A stretch of DNA of 64,000 bases from Desulfobulbaceae bacterium (GTDB taxonomy: Bacteria > Desulfobacterota > Desulfobulbia > Desulfobulbales > SURF-16): positions 1 to 64,000 of the forward strand of contig JAHLLM010000018.1 of assembly GCA_020444175.1 (NCBI GenBank), written 5' to 3'. Positions 29,375 to 38,070 of the stretch are shown here, one piece after another; positions within the stretch are counted from its first letter, which is position 1, and each line of letters opens with the position of its first letter. Made by a program: the position numbers and the translations under genes. The notes beneath the pieces were generated by a model. The model was not told where the DNA came from. It saw only the letters and a program-made list of their open reading frames with translations, and ran no database searches.

Positions 29375-32038
29375 ATGAAAATCAAAAATCTTTTCTTACT
29401 TATCTTAACACTGGTTACCATCATTATGACTCCACAGACCTCAGAGGCTAAAGAGCTTGCACCCCATCTTTACAAAGAAACGCTTGCAAACGACTTGACC
29501 GTGCTTGTCAAGGAAACCCCGGGAACAAAGGTTGTCACAGTGCAAATCTGGGTTAAGGCAGGCTCCATCTACGAGGATGCAAACGAAGCCGGCATAACCC
29601 ATCTGATAGAACATATGATTTTTAAAGGAACGCCGACCAGGGGACCTGGCAGAGTTGCCGGCGACATAGAAGAGGTTGGCGGGCGCATTAATGCCTACAC
29701 CTCTTTTGAACACACCGTATACCACGCCACCCTGTCCTCACGTTTCTGGGAAAAGGGGCTTGACGTATTGACTGATGCCGTGCGCAACTCCACATTTGAT
29801 CCGGATGAACTTGAGCGTGAGAAAAAAGTTGTTCTCGAAGAAATCAGCATGCGGAACGACAGACCGCAGACCAGACTTTTCCAGGAGCTGATGAGCACAG
29901 CCTATACCGCTCATCCTTACCGGCTGCCGATTATAGGCACAGTGGAAAGTGTTACCTCTTTTTCACGGGACGACATTCTTCACTATATGGAAAAACACTA
30001 TCAGCCGGAGAATTTTACGGTTCTTGTTGTCGGTGATGTTCGTTACGGCGACGTGATGGCTTCGGTGAAAAAACTCATGGGAGATCTGAAAAAAGGAGAG
30101 TTCGTGCAGCCCCTCCTCCCCCAGGAACCCAAACAAACCGAGGCACATTTTTTTCAGTTTAAAGATGACATCAACCAGTCACACCTGGCCCTGGCCTTTC
30201 CTATTACCCCCTTTACCGATCCGGATACCCCTGTTTTGGATATCATAGCCAGTATCCTGGGACAGGGTGAAACATCACGTCTCTACAATACGCTCCGTAA
30301 TGAAAAGGGCCTGGTCTACCAGGTGAATGCCTCGGCTTTCACTCCAAAAGACCAGGGTCTCATGGAGGCAACGGCAACTCTTGACGCAAAAAATCTCAGG
30401 CAGACTCTGGAGGGCATGTTGGAGGAGTTTTTCAAACTCAAGTATCTGCGGGTAGGGGATGACGAATTGAACAGGATAAAACGCAACCTTGAAAGCGATT
30501 TTGTTTTTAACCTGGAGCGGGCGGAAGGACAGGCACGCACCCTGGGTTCCTTTGAATTTTTGACCGGTGACCCGAGAGAGGATGACTATCTGACCAAAAT
30601 ACGCTCTGTGAGCGCTGATGACATTTTAGAAGTTGCCCAGAGATATTTTACAAGAGAGAACATTACTGCGGGTTGCATTGTTCCGACAGATGCAGAGCTT
30701 GAGTTAAATAAAGACGTTTTTGCTGAAATCATTGCTTCAGCAGATGAGGCAGCAAAACATGGCGTTCCCCCTTCACTCATTATCAACTCGTATCTCAATA
30801 ACGTACACCGCTTTACCCTGCCCAACAATATCACATTGCTGGTCAGAGAAGATCCTTCGGTGCCCACGGTTGCCATGCGTGCCATTTTCCCGGGAGGGCT
30901 ACGCAATGAAACTGAGGCAACCAACGGCGCTTTTGCCTTTATCAGTGAACTGCTGCCCACCGGCACCAGTGAATTATCATCCAGAGAACTGGCCATTGAG
31001 ATTGCTGATATGGCCGGATCAATATCCGGCTTTAACGGAAAAAACACATTCGGTATAAAAGCGGATTTTCTTGCTCGCTTTTTTGAACCGGGACTCAAAC
31101 TTGTCAGAGATGTCATCATGACACCGGCCTTTGATGAAAGCGAGGCTGAAAAAATCAGGCCGGAACTGCTTGCCCAGCTCAAGCAGCAGGAAGACTCCCT
31201 GCCTTCCCTCTGTTTCAAGGAATTTAATCGATTGCTCTTCCAGGGACATCCCTATGCCCTGAATACCTTGGGCTCCGAAAATGCCATAAAGAATTTTTCC
31301 ATCGATAAACTGCGGGAAATTTATAAAAACCAAGCATCTCCTGAAAATATGGTCCTGGCCGTTTCCGGTGATGTAAAAGCAGATGAAGTCAAAGACGTTG
31401 TTGAAAATTATTTTGGACAGTGGGAGGGAGGCGACAAAAAAGATGCATTCATGGAAGAGAGCTTTCTTGCCCCGGCTCCTCCATCCATGCCTGAAATGTT
31501 TTCCATTGAAAGAGATAAGGAACAGGTACACATCATCATCGGCTTTCTCGGGACAACACTTACCAGTGAGGACCGTTTTGCCCTGGAGATCATTGAAACC
31601 ATTTTAAGCGGCCAGAGCGGCAGACTTTTTACGGAACTGCGGGATAAGCAAAGCCTGGCCTACAGCCTGTCCGCCTTTTCACAGTTCGGCCTTGATACAG
31701 GTTCCTTCGGCATATACATAGGCACCAACCCTGACAAAAAAGATGATGCCATCAAATCACTCTGGAAAGAACTCTATCTCATTCAGGAAGAAAAAATAAG
31801 CGATGAAGAGCTTACCAAGGCGAAGAATCTTCTTATCAGCCATTATGAACTGGGACTGCAGACCCATGGCGCCCAGGCAATGGAAATGGCACTCAACGAA
31901 ACTTACGGACTTGAACAAAACTACGGCAATCGCTATGTCAGCGGAGTTGAAAAAGTCGACAGCGCCAAGGTTCTTGAAGTTGCCCGGAAGTATATTCAAC
32001 CCGATCATTATGTCATGGTGACCGTGGGAGCAAAATAG
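29375..32038 (+). CDS. Exported M16-family zinc metallopeptidase
   Basis: An 887-residue protein with a signal peptide (KIKNLFLLILTLVTIIM) and two tandem M16 units. The first unit has the inverted zinc motif HLIEH (residues 76-80) and the downstream KKVVLEEI with the third ligand Glu. The second unit (from about residue 470) keeps the fold but lacks HxxEH, as is usual for the paired inactive half. Such proteins resemble the periplasmic PqqL/YhjJ or processing-peptidase type and degrade peptides. The chosen start begins the signal peptide; a longer frame to 29333 is possible. rpe follows after a tandem repeat. Confidence 0.88.
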   Translation: MKIKNLFLLILTLVTIIMTPQTSEAKELAPHLYKETLANDLTVLVKETPGTKVVTVQIWVKAGSIYEDANEAGITHLIEHMIFKGTPTRGPGRVAGDIEEVGGRINAYTSFEHTVYHATLSSRFWEKGLDVLTDAVRNSTFDPDELEREKKVVLEEISMRNDRPQTRLFQELMSTAYTAHPYRLPIIGTVESVTSFSRDDILHYMEKHYQPENFTVLVVGDVRYGDVMASVKKLMGDLKKGEFVQPLLPQEPKQTEAHFFQFKDDINQSHLALAFPITPFTDPDTPVLDIIASILGQGETSRLYNTLRNEKGLVYQVNASAFTPKDQGLMEATATLDAKNLRQTLEGMLEEFFKLKYLRVGDDELNRIKRNLESDFVFNLERAEGQARTLGSFEFLTGDPREDDYLTKIRSVSADDILEVAQRYFTRENITAGCIVPTDAELELNKDVFAEIIASADEAAKHGVPPSLIINSYLNNVHRFTLPNNITLLVREDPSVPTVAMRAIFPGGLRNETEATNGAFAFISELLPTGTSELSSRELAIEIADMAGSISGFNGKNTFGIKADFLARFFEPGLKLVRDVIMTPAFDESEAEKIRPELLAQLKQQEDSLPSLCFKEFNRLLFQGHPYALNTLGSENAIKNFSIDKLREIYKNQASPENMVLAVSGDVKADEVKDVVENYFGQWEGGDKKDAFMEESFLAPAPPSMPEMFSIERDKEQVHIIIGFLGTTLTSEDRFALEIIETILSGQSGRLFTELRDKQSLAYSLSAFSQFGLDTGSFGIYIGTNPDKKDDAIKSLWKELYLIQEEKISDEELTKAKNLLISHYELGLQTHGAQAMEMALNETYGLEQNYGNRYVSGVEKVDSAKVLEVARKYIQPDHYVMVTVGAK

Positions 32039-32044
32039 AAAAGG

Positions 32045-32100
32045 ACTGAGGACTGAGGACTGAGGACTGAGGACTGAGGACTGAGGACTGAGGACTGAGG
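32045..32100. repeat. Heptanucleotide tandem repeat (ACTGAGG)8
   Basis: Eight perfect copies of ACTGAGG start six bases after the stop codon of the peptidase gene and end 24 bp before the rpe start. Confidence 0.92.
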
Positions 32101-32124
32101 AATTATAAAGAAAAGGAAATATTG

Positions 32125-32778
32125 ATGCAAAACAAGATGCTGGCCCCATCAATTCTGTCTGCGGATTTTGCCAAGTTGGGGGACGAAATAAACGCTGTAA
32201 TCAAGGCTGGAGCAGATGTTATCCATGTGGATGTCATGGACGGACATTTTGTGCCGAACATCACCATTGGGCCTCCGGTTGTGGCGGCAGTACGTAAAAT
32301 CTGTGATGTGCCCCTTGATGTGCATCTCATGATATCTGATGCGGATAAATATATTGATGCTTTTGCCGAGGCCGGATCCGACTGGATCACTGTTCATGTT
32401 GAGGCCTGCACCCACCTGCATCGAACCATCCAGCAAATAAAAAAACACGGCATCAAGGCAGGGGTTGTTTTGAACCCGGCCACATCACTCTCGACCCTGG
32501 ACTATATCCTGGAAGAAGTAGATCTTGTTATGCTGATGAGTGTCAACCCCGGTTTCGGCGGCCAGTCTTTTATTCCCTCAACACTCAGAAAAGTTAAAGA
32601 GCTCAAACACAGGATTGATCAACTGGGCCTGCCAATCGGTATAGAAATCGATGGGGGAGTGAGTCCTGATACGATCAGCGACATATCAGAAGCCGGCGTC
32701 AATATTTTTGTTGCCGGTTCAGCTGTATTTGGAGGGGTTTACAAAAAGACGGTGGCCGCGCTTAAAGAGCGCTGGTAA
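32125..32778 (+). CDS. rpe: Ribulose-phosphate 3-epimerase
   Basis: The enzyme interconverts ribulose 5-phosphate and xylulose 5-phosphate in the pentose phosphate pathway. The 217-residue TIM barrel shows APSILSADFAKLGDEI, the metal-binding HVDVMDGHFVPNIT, DVHLMI, GVVLNPATS, LMSVNPGFGGQSFI and EIDGGV followed by FVAGSAVF. All metal ligands and both catalytic aspartates are present. AAAGGAAAT precedes the ATG. Confidence 0.96.
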   Translation: MQNKMLAPSILSADFAKLGDEINAVIKAGADVIHVDVMDGHFVPNITIGPPVVAAVRKICDVPLDVHLMISDADKYIDAFAEAGSDWITVHVEACTHLHRTIQQIKKHGIKAGVVLNPATSLSTLDYILEEVDLVMLMSVNPGFGGQSFIPSTLRKVKELKHRIDQLGLPIGIEIDGGVSPDTISDISEAGVNIFVAGSAVFGGVYKKTVAALKERW

Positions 32779-32871
32779 TCAAATGAACTGAAGTGACTGA
32801 AAAAGTATACTTGTTTATCTGAATCAGATAAACCGTTTAACTTCAGTCCCTTCAGCTCCCTTTAGTCACAA

Positions 32872-34986
32872 CTAATCTTCATAGGGCCAGGGCATCAGTC
32901 GGCCATCCAAAGGCGGATCATCAGCAACACCACCTCTCACCCCACGCCAGAGTGCCGCCTGGCGCCTGGAAACGGTTCTGATTTTCACTTCCTGAACATC
33001 GCTTTTTCCCGTTTCATCAACAACGGTCAATCTCAGAATCGGACCAAAATCATCCCCCGTGTAAAACGTTGAAGGCATGGTAAATGAGATGAACGAAGCT
33101 TCCTCATTGAGTATCTCCACTGGAACCGGAACACCTGCTATCTGCTCCCAGCCGAAACGCAATTTTTCTCTGGCCTCGTCCCTTGAGAGTCGTGCATCCA
33201 CAAAAACTGTTTGACCTACCTGATAAGCCTGAGCCATTTTTTGTATACGGATTTCCGGAGCAGGACTTCCCATGGTCACCTGCATGGTCAGCCTTGCGGT
33301 TCGGGAACTGAGCCCACCACGCTTAAAACGATAGCGGATGACTTCTTTTCCTTCAAAAAAGGGATCAGGTTTATAGTATGAAACGCCGTTCTTCATTTCA
33401 GTCAGCCTTCCAGACAAGCCTGAAGATTCAATTTCAACATGCACCTTTGGATTATAAGCTGAATAATTAGCCTGCCGCCATATCCTGGCCCAGTCAATCT
33501 CCACCTTTTCGGTGCTTTTTGTCTTATATGAAAGACTTTTGGCCAGAACCGTGTTTCTTGGCCGTAAAGATTTTTTCTCTTTTTCTTTTTCCTCTTTTTC
33601 CCTGGCTGCCAGCTCCACCAGGTTTGGACCACTGATAACAACAGAAGCCAGGCTGCTGGTATCTTTTCCATCCGAAGCGGTAAACTCGAAATGATCCTCG
33701 CCAGGAAAATCTCTGTTGGGAAGGTAGACCAATGCAGGTGCTTCCCCGGATAACCTGCCGTGCATGGGCTGACTTGTCACACTATAGGTTAACTCATCCC
33801 CATCTTCATCAAGCCCTTTGAGGAGAATGGCAACCTCCCCTCCTCCCTCGGGCATTTGATAACTGCTGTCATTTACTGATGGGATAAAATTTGGGGCAAC
33901 CTGGCTCTCTGACATCTCGGCTATTTCCTCGCCAGCTCCGGGAATTGCCTGTTCATCATCATCTCCTGAACCCAAAAAATAAAACCCGACACCAATGAGA
34001 AGGACAAGACAGCCGACAATAATGGAAGCCACCGTCCTGTCGATTGAAGCCGGCAAAAATGATAGAAATGCCGGTACAGTAAAACCTTTTCCGTCCCCCT
34101 CACCTTCTTCAGACGATTGTAAAGCAGTTGCAACAGTTTCATCACCAGAGCCTTCGCCTGAGCCAACGGTTATATCCTCATCATCTGCAACTCCTCCCAG
34201 TTCCAGAAACTCTTCATCGTCACTGCCGAGGACATCTGCAAGATCCATGTCTTCTGACTCAAAGGGATCGTCAACCTCATCATCTTCGTCATCGAGTCCG
34301 GAGAAAAGCTGATCAATTTCGTCCTGATCCACATCAAGACCATCATCTTCGGCATCTGCCCCTGCTAAAAAGTCATTAACGCTTTGGGTGCCGAGCTCTT
34401 CCACATCGCCACTGTCGCTCAAATCAATATCTTCTTTGGCATCCTGCTCATCTCCACCTCCAAGCAAGGCGTCGATATTAGCCTGGTCGAGTTCGTCTCC
34501 TGCCTCAGCGGATTCCTCCTCCTCATCCGTGCCACTGAGAAGGGCATCAATATTGGCCTGATCAAGTTCTGCTGCGGCCTCGTCAGACTCCTCCTCCTTT
34601 TCATCCGTGCCACCGAGAAGGGCATCGATGTTGGCCTGGTCAAGCTCTGCTGCTGCCTCGTCAGACTCCTCCTCCTTTTCGTCAGCGCCGCTCAGAAGGG
34701 CGTCTATGTTAGCCTGATCCAGTTCAGGGTCATCTACATCCGCCGCCTCTTCTGCTCCGGTATTCATATCCCCCAGCAGGGCGTCAATATTTGATTGATC
34801 GAGCTCCTCGGAGGCCTCTTCTTCCTCCTCCGCAGATTTTGCCTCTTGCTGCTCCTCTTTATCCAGGCCTCCGCCCAGCAGAGCATCAATGTTGTCTTGA
34901 TCAAGCTCACCGGAGAACTCATCGGAATCATCCAGGTCATCCAACCAGTCATCAATATCGGATGTTGTATTTTGTTCATCAGCCAT
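32872..34986 (-). CDS. Membrane protein with repeated FliM-N-terminus-like motifs and cadherin-like periplasmic part
   Basis: A 704-residue protein. Residues 1-300 are very acidic and contain six near-identical motifs of the form ELDQxNIDALL(G/S)G at about residues 28, 62, 89, 115, 141 and 166, plus degenerate copies near 200 and 219 (DVDQDEIDQLFSG). The motif matches the N-terminal segment of flagellar switch protein FliM (LSQAEIDALLNG in E. coli), which binds phosphorylated CheY. One membrane helix follows at about 319-339. The periplasmic part has a cadherin-like repeat (NDSSYQMPEGGGEVAILLKGLDEDGDELTYSV, residues 378-409) and two further beta domains. It ends the cluster downstream of two FlgO-like genes. 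Binding of CheY-like proteins is inference. No database match was run. Confidence 0.75.
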   Translation of the reverse strand: MADEQNTTSDIDDWLDDLDDSDEFSGELDQDNIDALLGGGLDKEEQQEAKSAEEEEEASEELDQSNIDALLGDMNTGAEEAADVDDPELDQANIDALLSGADEKEEESDEAAAELDQANIDALLGGTDEKEEESDEAAAELDQANIDALLSGTDEEEESAEAGDELDQANIDALLGGGDEQDAKEDIDLSDSGDVEELGTQSVNDFLAGADAEDDGLDVDQDEIDQLFSGLDDEDDEVDDPFESEDMDLADVLGSDDEEFLELGGVADDEDITVGSGEGSGDETVATALQSSEEGEGDGKGFTVPAFLSFLPASIDRTVASIIVGCLVLLIGVGFYFLGSGDDDEQAIPGAGEEIAEMSESQVAPNFIPSVNDSSYQMPEGGGEVAILLKGLDEDGDELTYSVTSQPMHGRLSGEAPALVYLPNRDFPGEDHFEFTASDGKDTSSLASVVISGPNLVELAAREKEEKEKEKKSLRPRNTVLAKSLSYKTKSTEKVEIDWARIWRQANYSAYNPKVHVEIESSGLSGRLTEMKNGVSYYKPDPFFEGKEVIRYRFKRGGLSSRTARLTMQVTMGSPAPEIRIQKMAQAYQVGQTVFVDARLSRDEAREKLRFGWEQIAGVPVPVEILNEEASFISFTMPSTFYTGDDFGPILRLTVVDETGKSDVQEVKIRTVSRRQAALWRGVRGGVADDPPLDGRLMPWPYED
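34455..34725. repeat. In-gene tandem repeat of about 78 bp encoding the FliM-like motif
   Basis: Four consecutive motifs at residues 89, 115, 141 and 166 are spaced 26, 26 and 25 residues. The DNA between them is nearly identical (repeated GAAAAGGAGGAGGAGTC and GCCAACATCGACGCC-like stretches on the minus strand). This indicates recent tandem duplication. Confidence 0.8.
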
Positions 34987-35150
34987 GAGAGACCCTTTTT
35001 CATGTTATTAGTCAGGAGTTGCTCAGTCTTTAAAACAGCAACATCAAAACCAGGTCAATTCAGGTCAACGTCGATTTTCTGCCTTGAATACAGAATTTTA
35101 CGGACAGAATAAAAGCCAAAAGCACGAAACAACCTGAGTAATGATATGAA

Positions 35151-35684
35151 TTAATAGCTTTCAACGTAAGAGTGAAGAAAACGGTAAATGGGTTCCGACA
35201 TCTCCACACTGACGACATGCCCTCGCCTTTCACCCTTGACGTTTCTGCCGCTGATATGCACTCGCAGAAAACCATCCATTTCCTCTATGACGCCTTCCAA
35301 TTTCTGTTCATACTTCTCTTCCACCGAAAAATCGGCAGCAGGTTCGCTGTTAATCATTGCGGTCATCTGATCGGCCATGGTGATTCCCAGCATGGTCATC
35401 TTTCCAATTTTATAATCACTTATTACAGTAAAAGGAAAAACAGCCACTTTTGTCGGCCCATAAAAATTGCTGAAAACCTGCATGGCATCATCGCAAACCA
35501 ATGTTACAAGCTCTGTAAGGCTTGAATAGCTGTGATAACTTATGCGCTGGGGAAACTCTTTTATGGTCAATTCTGCTCCGGATTCATCATTCGCCTGGGC
35601 GCAAGCAGCTGCAATCAGAAACAGACAACCGAAAAAGAGTCCGAACCTTGCCTGAACCCCGAAAATTTTTTTTACTTTTTTCAT
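35151..35684 (-). CDS. Exported protein of unknown function in the FlgO-like cluster
   Basis: A 177-residue protein with a signal peptide (FGLFFGCLFLIAAACAQA). The mature region has alternating strands and helices, including TELVTLVCDDAM and VAVFPFTVISDYKIGKMTMLGITMADQMTAMIN. The latter resembles the core of CsgG/FlgO-type proteins, where a conserved strand is followed by a helix that selects a protein partner. I do not recognise the family with certainty. GGAG seven bases before the ATG at 35684 supports the start. It lies between the FlgO-like gene and the FliM-motif protein, in the same direction. Confidence 0.6.
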   Translation of the reverse strand: MKKVKKIFGVQARFGLFFGCLFLIAAACAQANDESGAELTIKEFPQRISYHSYSSLTELVTLVCDDAMQVFSNFYGPTKVAVFPFTVISDYKIGKMTMLGITMADQMTAMINSEPAADFSVEEKYEQKLEGVIEEMDGFLRVHISGRNVKGERRGHVVSVEMSEPIYRFLHSYVESY

Positions 35685-35717
35685 ATTCATACTCCACCGG
35701 ACTATTTTATTAGGGGG

Positions 35718-36479
35718 TTAATCATTACCTTTAACAGCAATGGTAAAGGGCTGCTCGTTTCCATAAAATAAGCCAAGCAACTCTCGAGTAAGAGGCATGG
35801 TATAACGCCATGATGTTTTGACCAAACCGTTTTTTAAACTGACAAGACGCCCCTGAATAATCAGAGTCTTTCTGGTATTGGTAAAGGTAGAAACAACAAC
35901 GTAATCAAGTTCCGGCGCCACCGAGGCGAGTTCGCCAATATTACGGGACAATATAAACTCTCCGGTCTGGGCCAGAATGTTAATTTCCCTGCCCAGTCGA
36001 AGTTCATTTACTTTTAATCCCCGGTCAGCCATATCTGTTAACAAAAATTCGGCCATGATACGCCCGAACTCGGTTTCCCTTTTTAAATCAGATAACGGAA
36101 CGGCGGCAACAACGGCAACTCGCGCTGAATAGTTCTTTTCTCCATCTTCTTTCAGCTCATAAAAAACTTTACCGGCAACTTCCCGTGAAATATCGGAAAG
36201 TTGACTTTCAGTTCCCTGGGAGGTGGATCTGTCCGGCATATAATGATAGATCCGATGACGGGGTGTGCCGCTGGTCGAGGCAAGCCTTTTTTGCCCAGAC
36301 TGCTGCTCTTCTTTTTCTTCAATGTGCAGATAGGCACTGGGAGAAGCCTGTGTTTCGTGTATAGCCGGCACAACTATTTCCCCTTCCCCTTCAGATGCAT
36401 AAACGCCGGGGACTGCAAAATTGCTCAACGCCAAAAAAGCGCACAGAAAAACAACCTTCTTCATTATTCCCTTCATCAT
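35718..36479 (-). CDS. FlgO-domain exported protein
   Basis: A 253-residue protein with a signal peptide (KKVVFLCAFLALSNFAVPGVYA). Residues 100-250 match the FlgO pattern: a first strand RVAVVAAVPLSDL, then TEFGRIMAEFLLTDMADRGLKVNELRLGREI, GEFILSRNIGELASV and a final DYVVVSTFTNTRKTLIIQGRLVSLKNG. FlgO of Vibrio is an outer-membrane lipoprotein tied to the flagellar H-ring; this one has no lipobox. The N-terminal 75 residues are a low-complexity linker. It sits 33 nt upstream of the next gene in the same operon. Confidence 0.7.
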   Translation of the reverse strand: MMKGIMKKVVFLCAFLALSNFAVPGVYASEGEGEIVVPAIHETQASPSAYLHIEEKEEQQSGQKRLASTSGTPRHRIYHYMPDRSTSQGTESQLSDISREVAGKVFYELKEDGEKNYSARVAVVAAVPLSDLKRETEFGRIMAEFLLTDMADRGLKVNELRLGREINILAQTGEFILSRNIGELASVAPELDYVVVSTFTNTRKTLIIQGRLVSLKNGLVKTSWRYTMPLTRELLGLFYGNEQPFTIAVKGND

Positions 36480-36554
36480 ATTTCCCCTTTTACTATGGAT
36501 GTTTTTTCCCCGCTTTTCAACTCAGGGTTAAAAATTCATATATTACTCAAAAAG

Positions 36555-37214
36555 CTACATCTCCAGCCGCTTCATATAAATGACCTCTGCCTGACGTTTT
36601 CTGGCAGAGGCACTGTCTTTCAGCATCAAATTTCCCAGACTGTTCAAAGGAAAAATGACGGTGGCGCTGGACAACATGACAGCGGTTTTATTATCAAGGA
36701 TCTGGGCATTTACGATGATTTCATTTTCACCGACCAGATATGTTCCAGTCAACATGGCGCTTGCCGTCTGACTGGAAGGTATTTCATCCGGATCCCTTGA
36801 CAGACCGAACTCTCCTCTTTTTTCCTGCACCATGACACTGACTCGTTTTCGCATGTCAACAACTGAATATGAATAACGCTGAAACTCTCCCATCAGCTGA
36901 CTCGCAAGATAACGGCCAAAAGACGAAGTTCTGTTTAATTTATTCTGCTCGACAAAAGTCGCCACCAGAAGTCCGTCTGCCAGCGATCCTACTTGCGGAT
37001 CCGGCTCTTCAAGGTTTTGAAACAATTCATCAGCCAGTAAATGCACTGCTTCTTTGAGCCCCTGTCCATGTTTTTTTAAATCCGGTGACTGCCTGGACAA
37101 TTCCGGCTCAAGATAGACCGGAAATTTTTGTGAGGATTGAAATGCATGAGCAAGAAAAGGCTGAGTCACGAGAAAAAAAATCACAAACAGCATCAATTTA
37201 GGTGACGAAAACAT
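36555..37214 (-). CDS. FlgO-domain exported protein (second copy)
   Basis: A 219-residue protein with a signal peptide (KLMLFVIFFLVTQPFLAHAF). The FlgO-like core comprises GLLVATFVEQNKLNRTSSFGRYLASQLMGEFQRYSYSVVDMRKRVSV, then GEFGLSRDPDEI and MLTGTYLVGENEIIVNAQILDNKTAVMLSSATV. It is a diverged paralogue of the protein encoded at 35718-36479. It is the first gene of the four-gene minus-strand cluster and is preceded by AAGGA at the start codon. There is no lipobox. Confidence 0.7.
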   Translation of the reverse strand: MFSSPKLMLFVIFFLVTQPFLAHAFQSSQKFPVYLEPELSRQSPDLKKHGQGLKEAVHLLADELFQNLEEPDPQVGSLADGLLVATFVEQNKLNRTSSFGRYLASQLMGEFQRYSYSVVDMRKRVSVMVQEKRGEFGLSRDPDEIPSSQTASAMLTGTYLVGENEIIVNAQILDNKTAVMLSSATVIFPLNSLGNLMLKDSASARKRQAEVIYMKRLEM

Positions 37215-37507
37215 TTTTTTGTCCTTATAGTCTGGCCATATTCGTACAGACGGAAGTTATTGTTTCGTTATCAACCAAAGGGGAGATAACAAGCAAAAAT
37301 ATTTTCCAGATCAGTAACATACAGCAGAAATACTCTTGTCATTAAGGGTTGAAGCACCCCAAGACGGGTCAACACATTTTCTGTAAAACTAAATATCGGT
37401 ATAAGTTGCCATTCTCTTTAAAAAAAATTCTCATCACCGGCAAAGGTATGACAAAAAGGCCAAGCACCTCTTGCTCTGTTCTGCAGAGGGATTTATAGTA
37501 ACCCCCC

Positions 37508-38053
37508 ATGAGTAACAAAAAAGATTATTTGGAAGATGAAGTCTTTATTATTGAGGATTCAGGTGAGATGCCGGAAGTGGCTTTGCACAGCTCTCTTTAC
37601 TTTCTTTGCTACGACCCTGATGGTCCGGGGCTGAGACTCTCACAAGAGGATCTTCTTCCTCTGAAACAGGCGGTTATTACCCGTTTCCAAACTATTATCC
37701 TGAGAGATCTCAATCCTGAAAACAGAAAGAAAAGTCTTTACCGCGGATTGGCCAGAAGTGCTGTCAACTGGCAGAGATTGAAAATTTTTGCCGAAAGAGA
37801 AAAACTAGACATTCACCGCGTTCGAAAAAAAACAGCTCCAGCCCTTGTCTCCTTTCTTAAAGATGAGGTGTGCTATGTGACAAGAGGAGGAGAAACTACC
37901 TGCCCGAACTGCAATCAGCAGACCCTGGAAGATTTTGCCGGAGATCTCGGACTGTCACTTAACGATCTCTGTTGCGGCTGGAAGGAATTGTGCTGCAATG
38001 AAACAAGACAAGATGATCAGAACTGCGTCAACGGTCAACCTCTTCACAATTGA
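37508..38053 (+). CDS. Hypothetical cytoplasmic protein with Cys-rich C-terminus
   Basis: A 181-residue protein I do not recognise. It has an acidic start (YLEDEVFIIEDSGEMPEV), a helical centre with many Arg/Lys (AVNWQRLKIFAEREKLDIHRVRKKTAPALVSFL) and a C-terminal part with TTCPNCNQQ, LCCGWKELCC and DQNCVNG. The four to eight cysteines could bind zinc or an Fe-S cluster. It faces away from the FlgO-like cluster and ends 18 nt before the 3' end of the convergent MutS-like gene. Confidence 0.6.
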   Translation: MSNKKDYLEDEVFIIEDSGEMPEVALHSSLYFLCYDPDGPGLRLSQEDLLPLKQAVITRFQTIILRDLNPENRKKSLYRGLARSAVNWQRLKIFAEREKLDIHRVRKKTAPALVSFLKDEVCYVTRGGETTCPNCNQQTLEDFAGDLGLSLNDLCCGWKELCCNETRQDDQNCVNGQPLHN

Positions 38054-38070
38054 CGGTACAACCATGGAGC

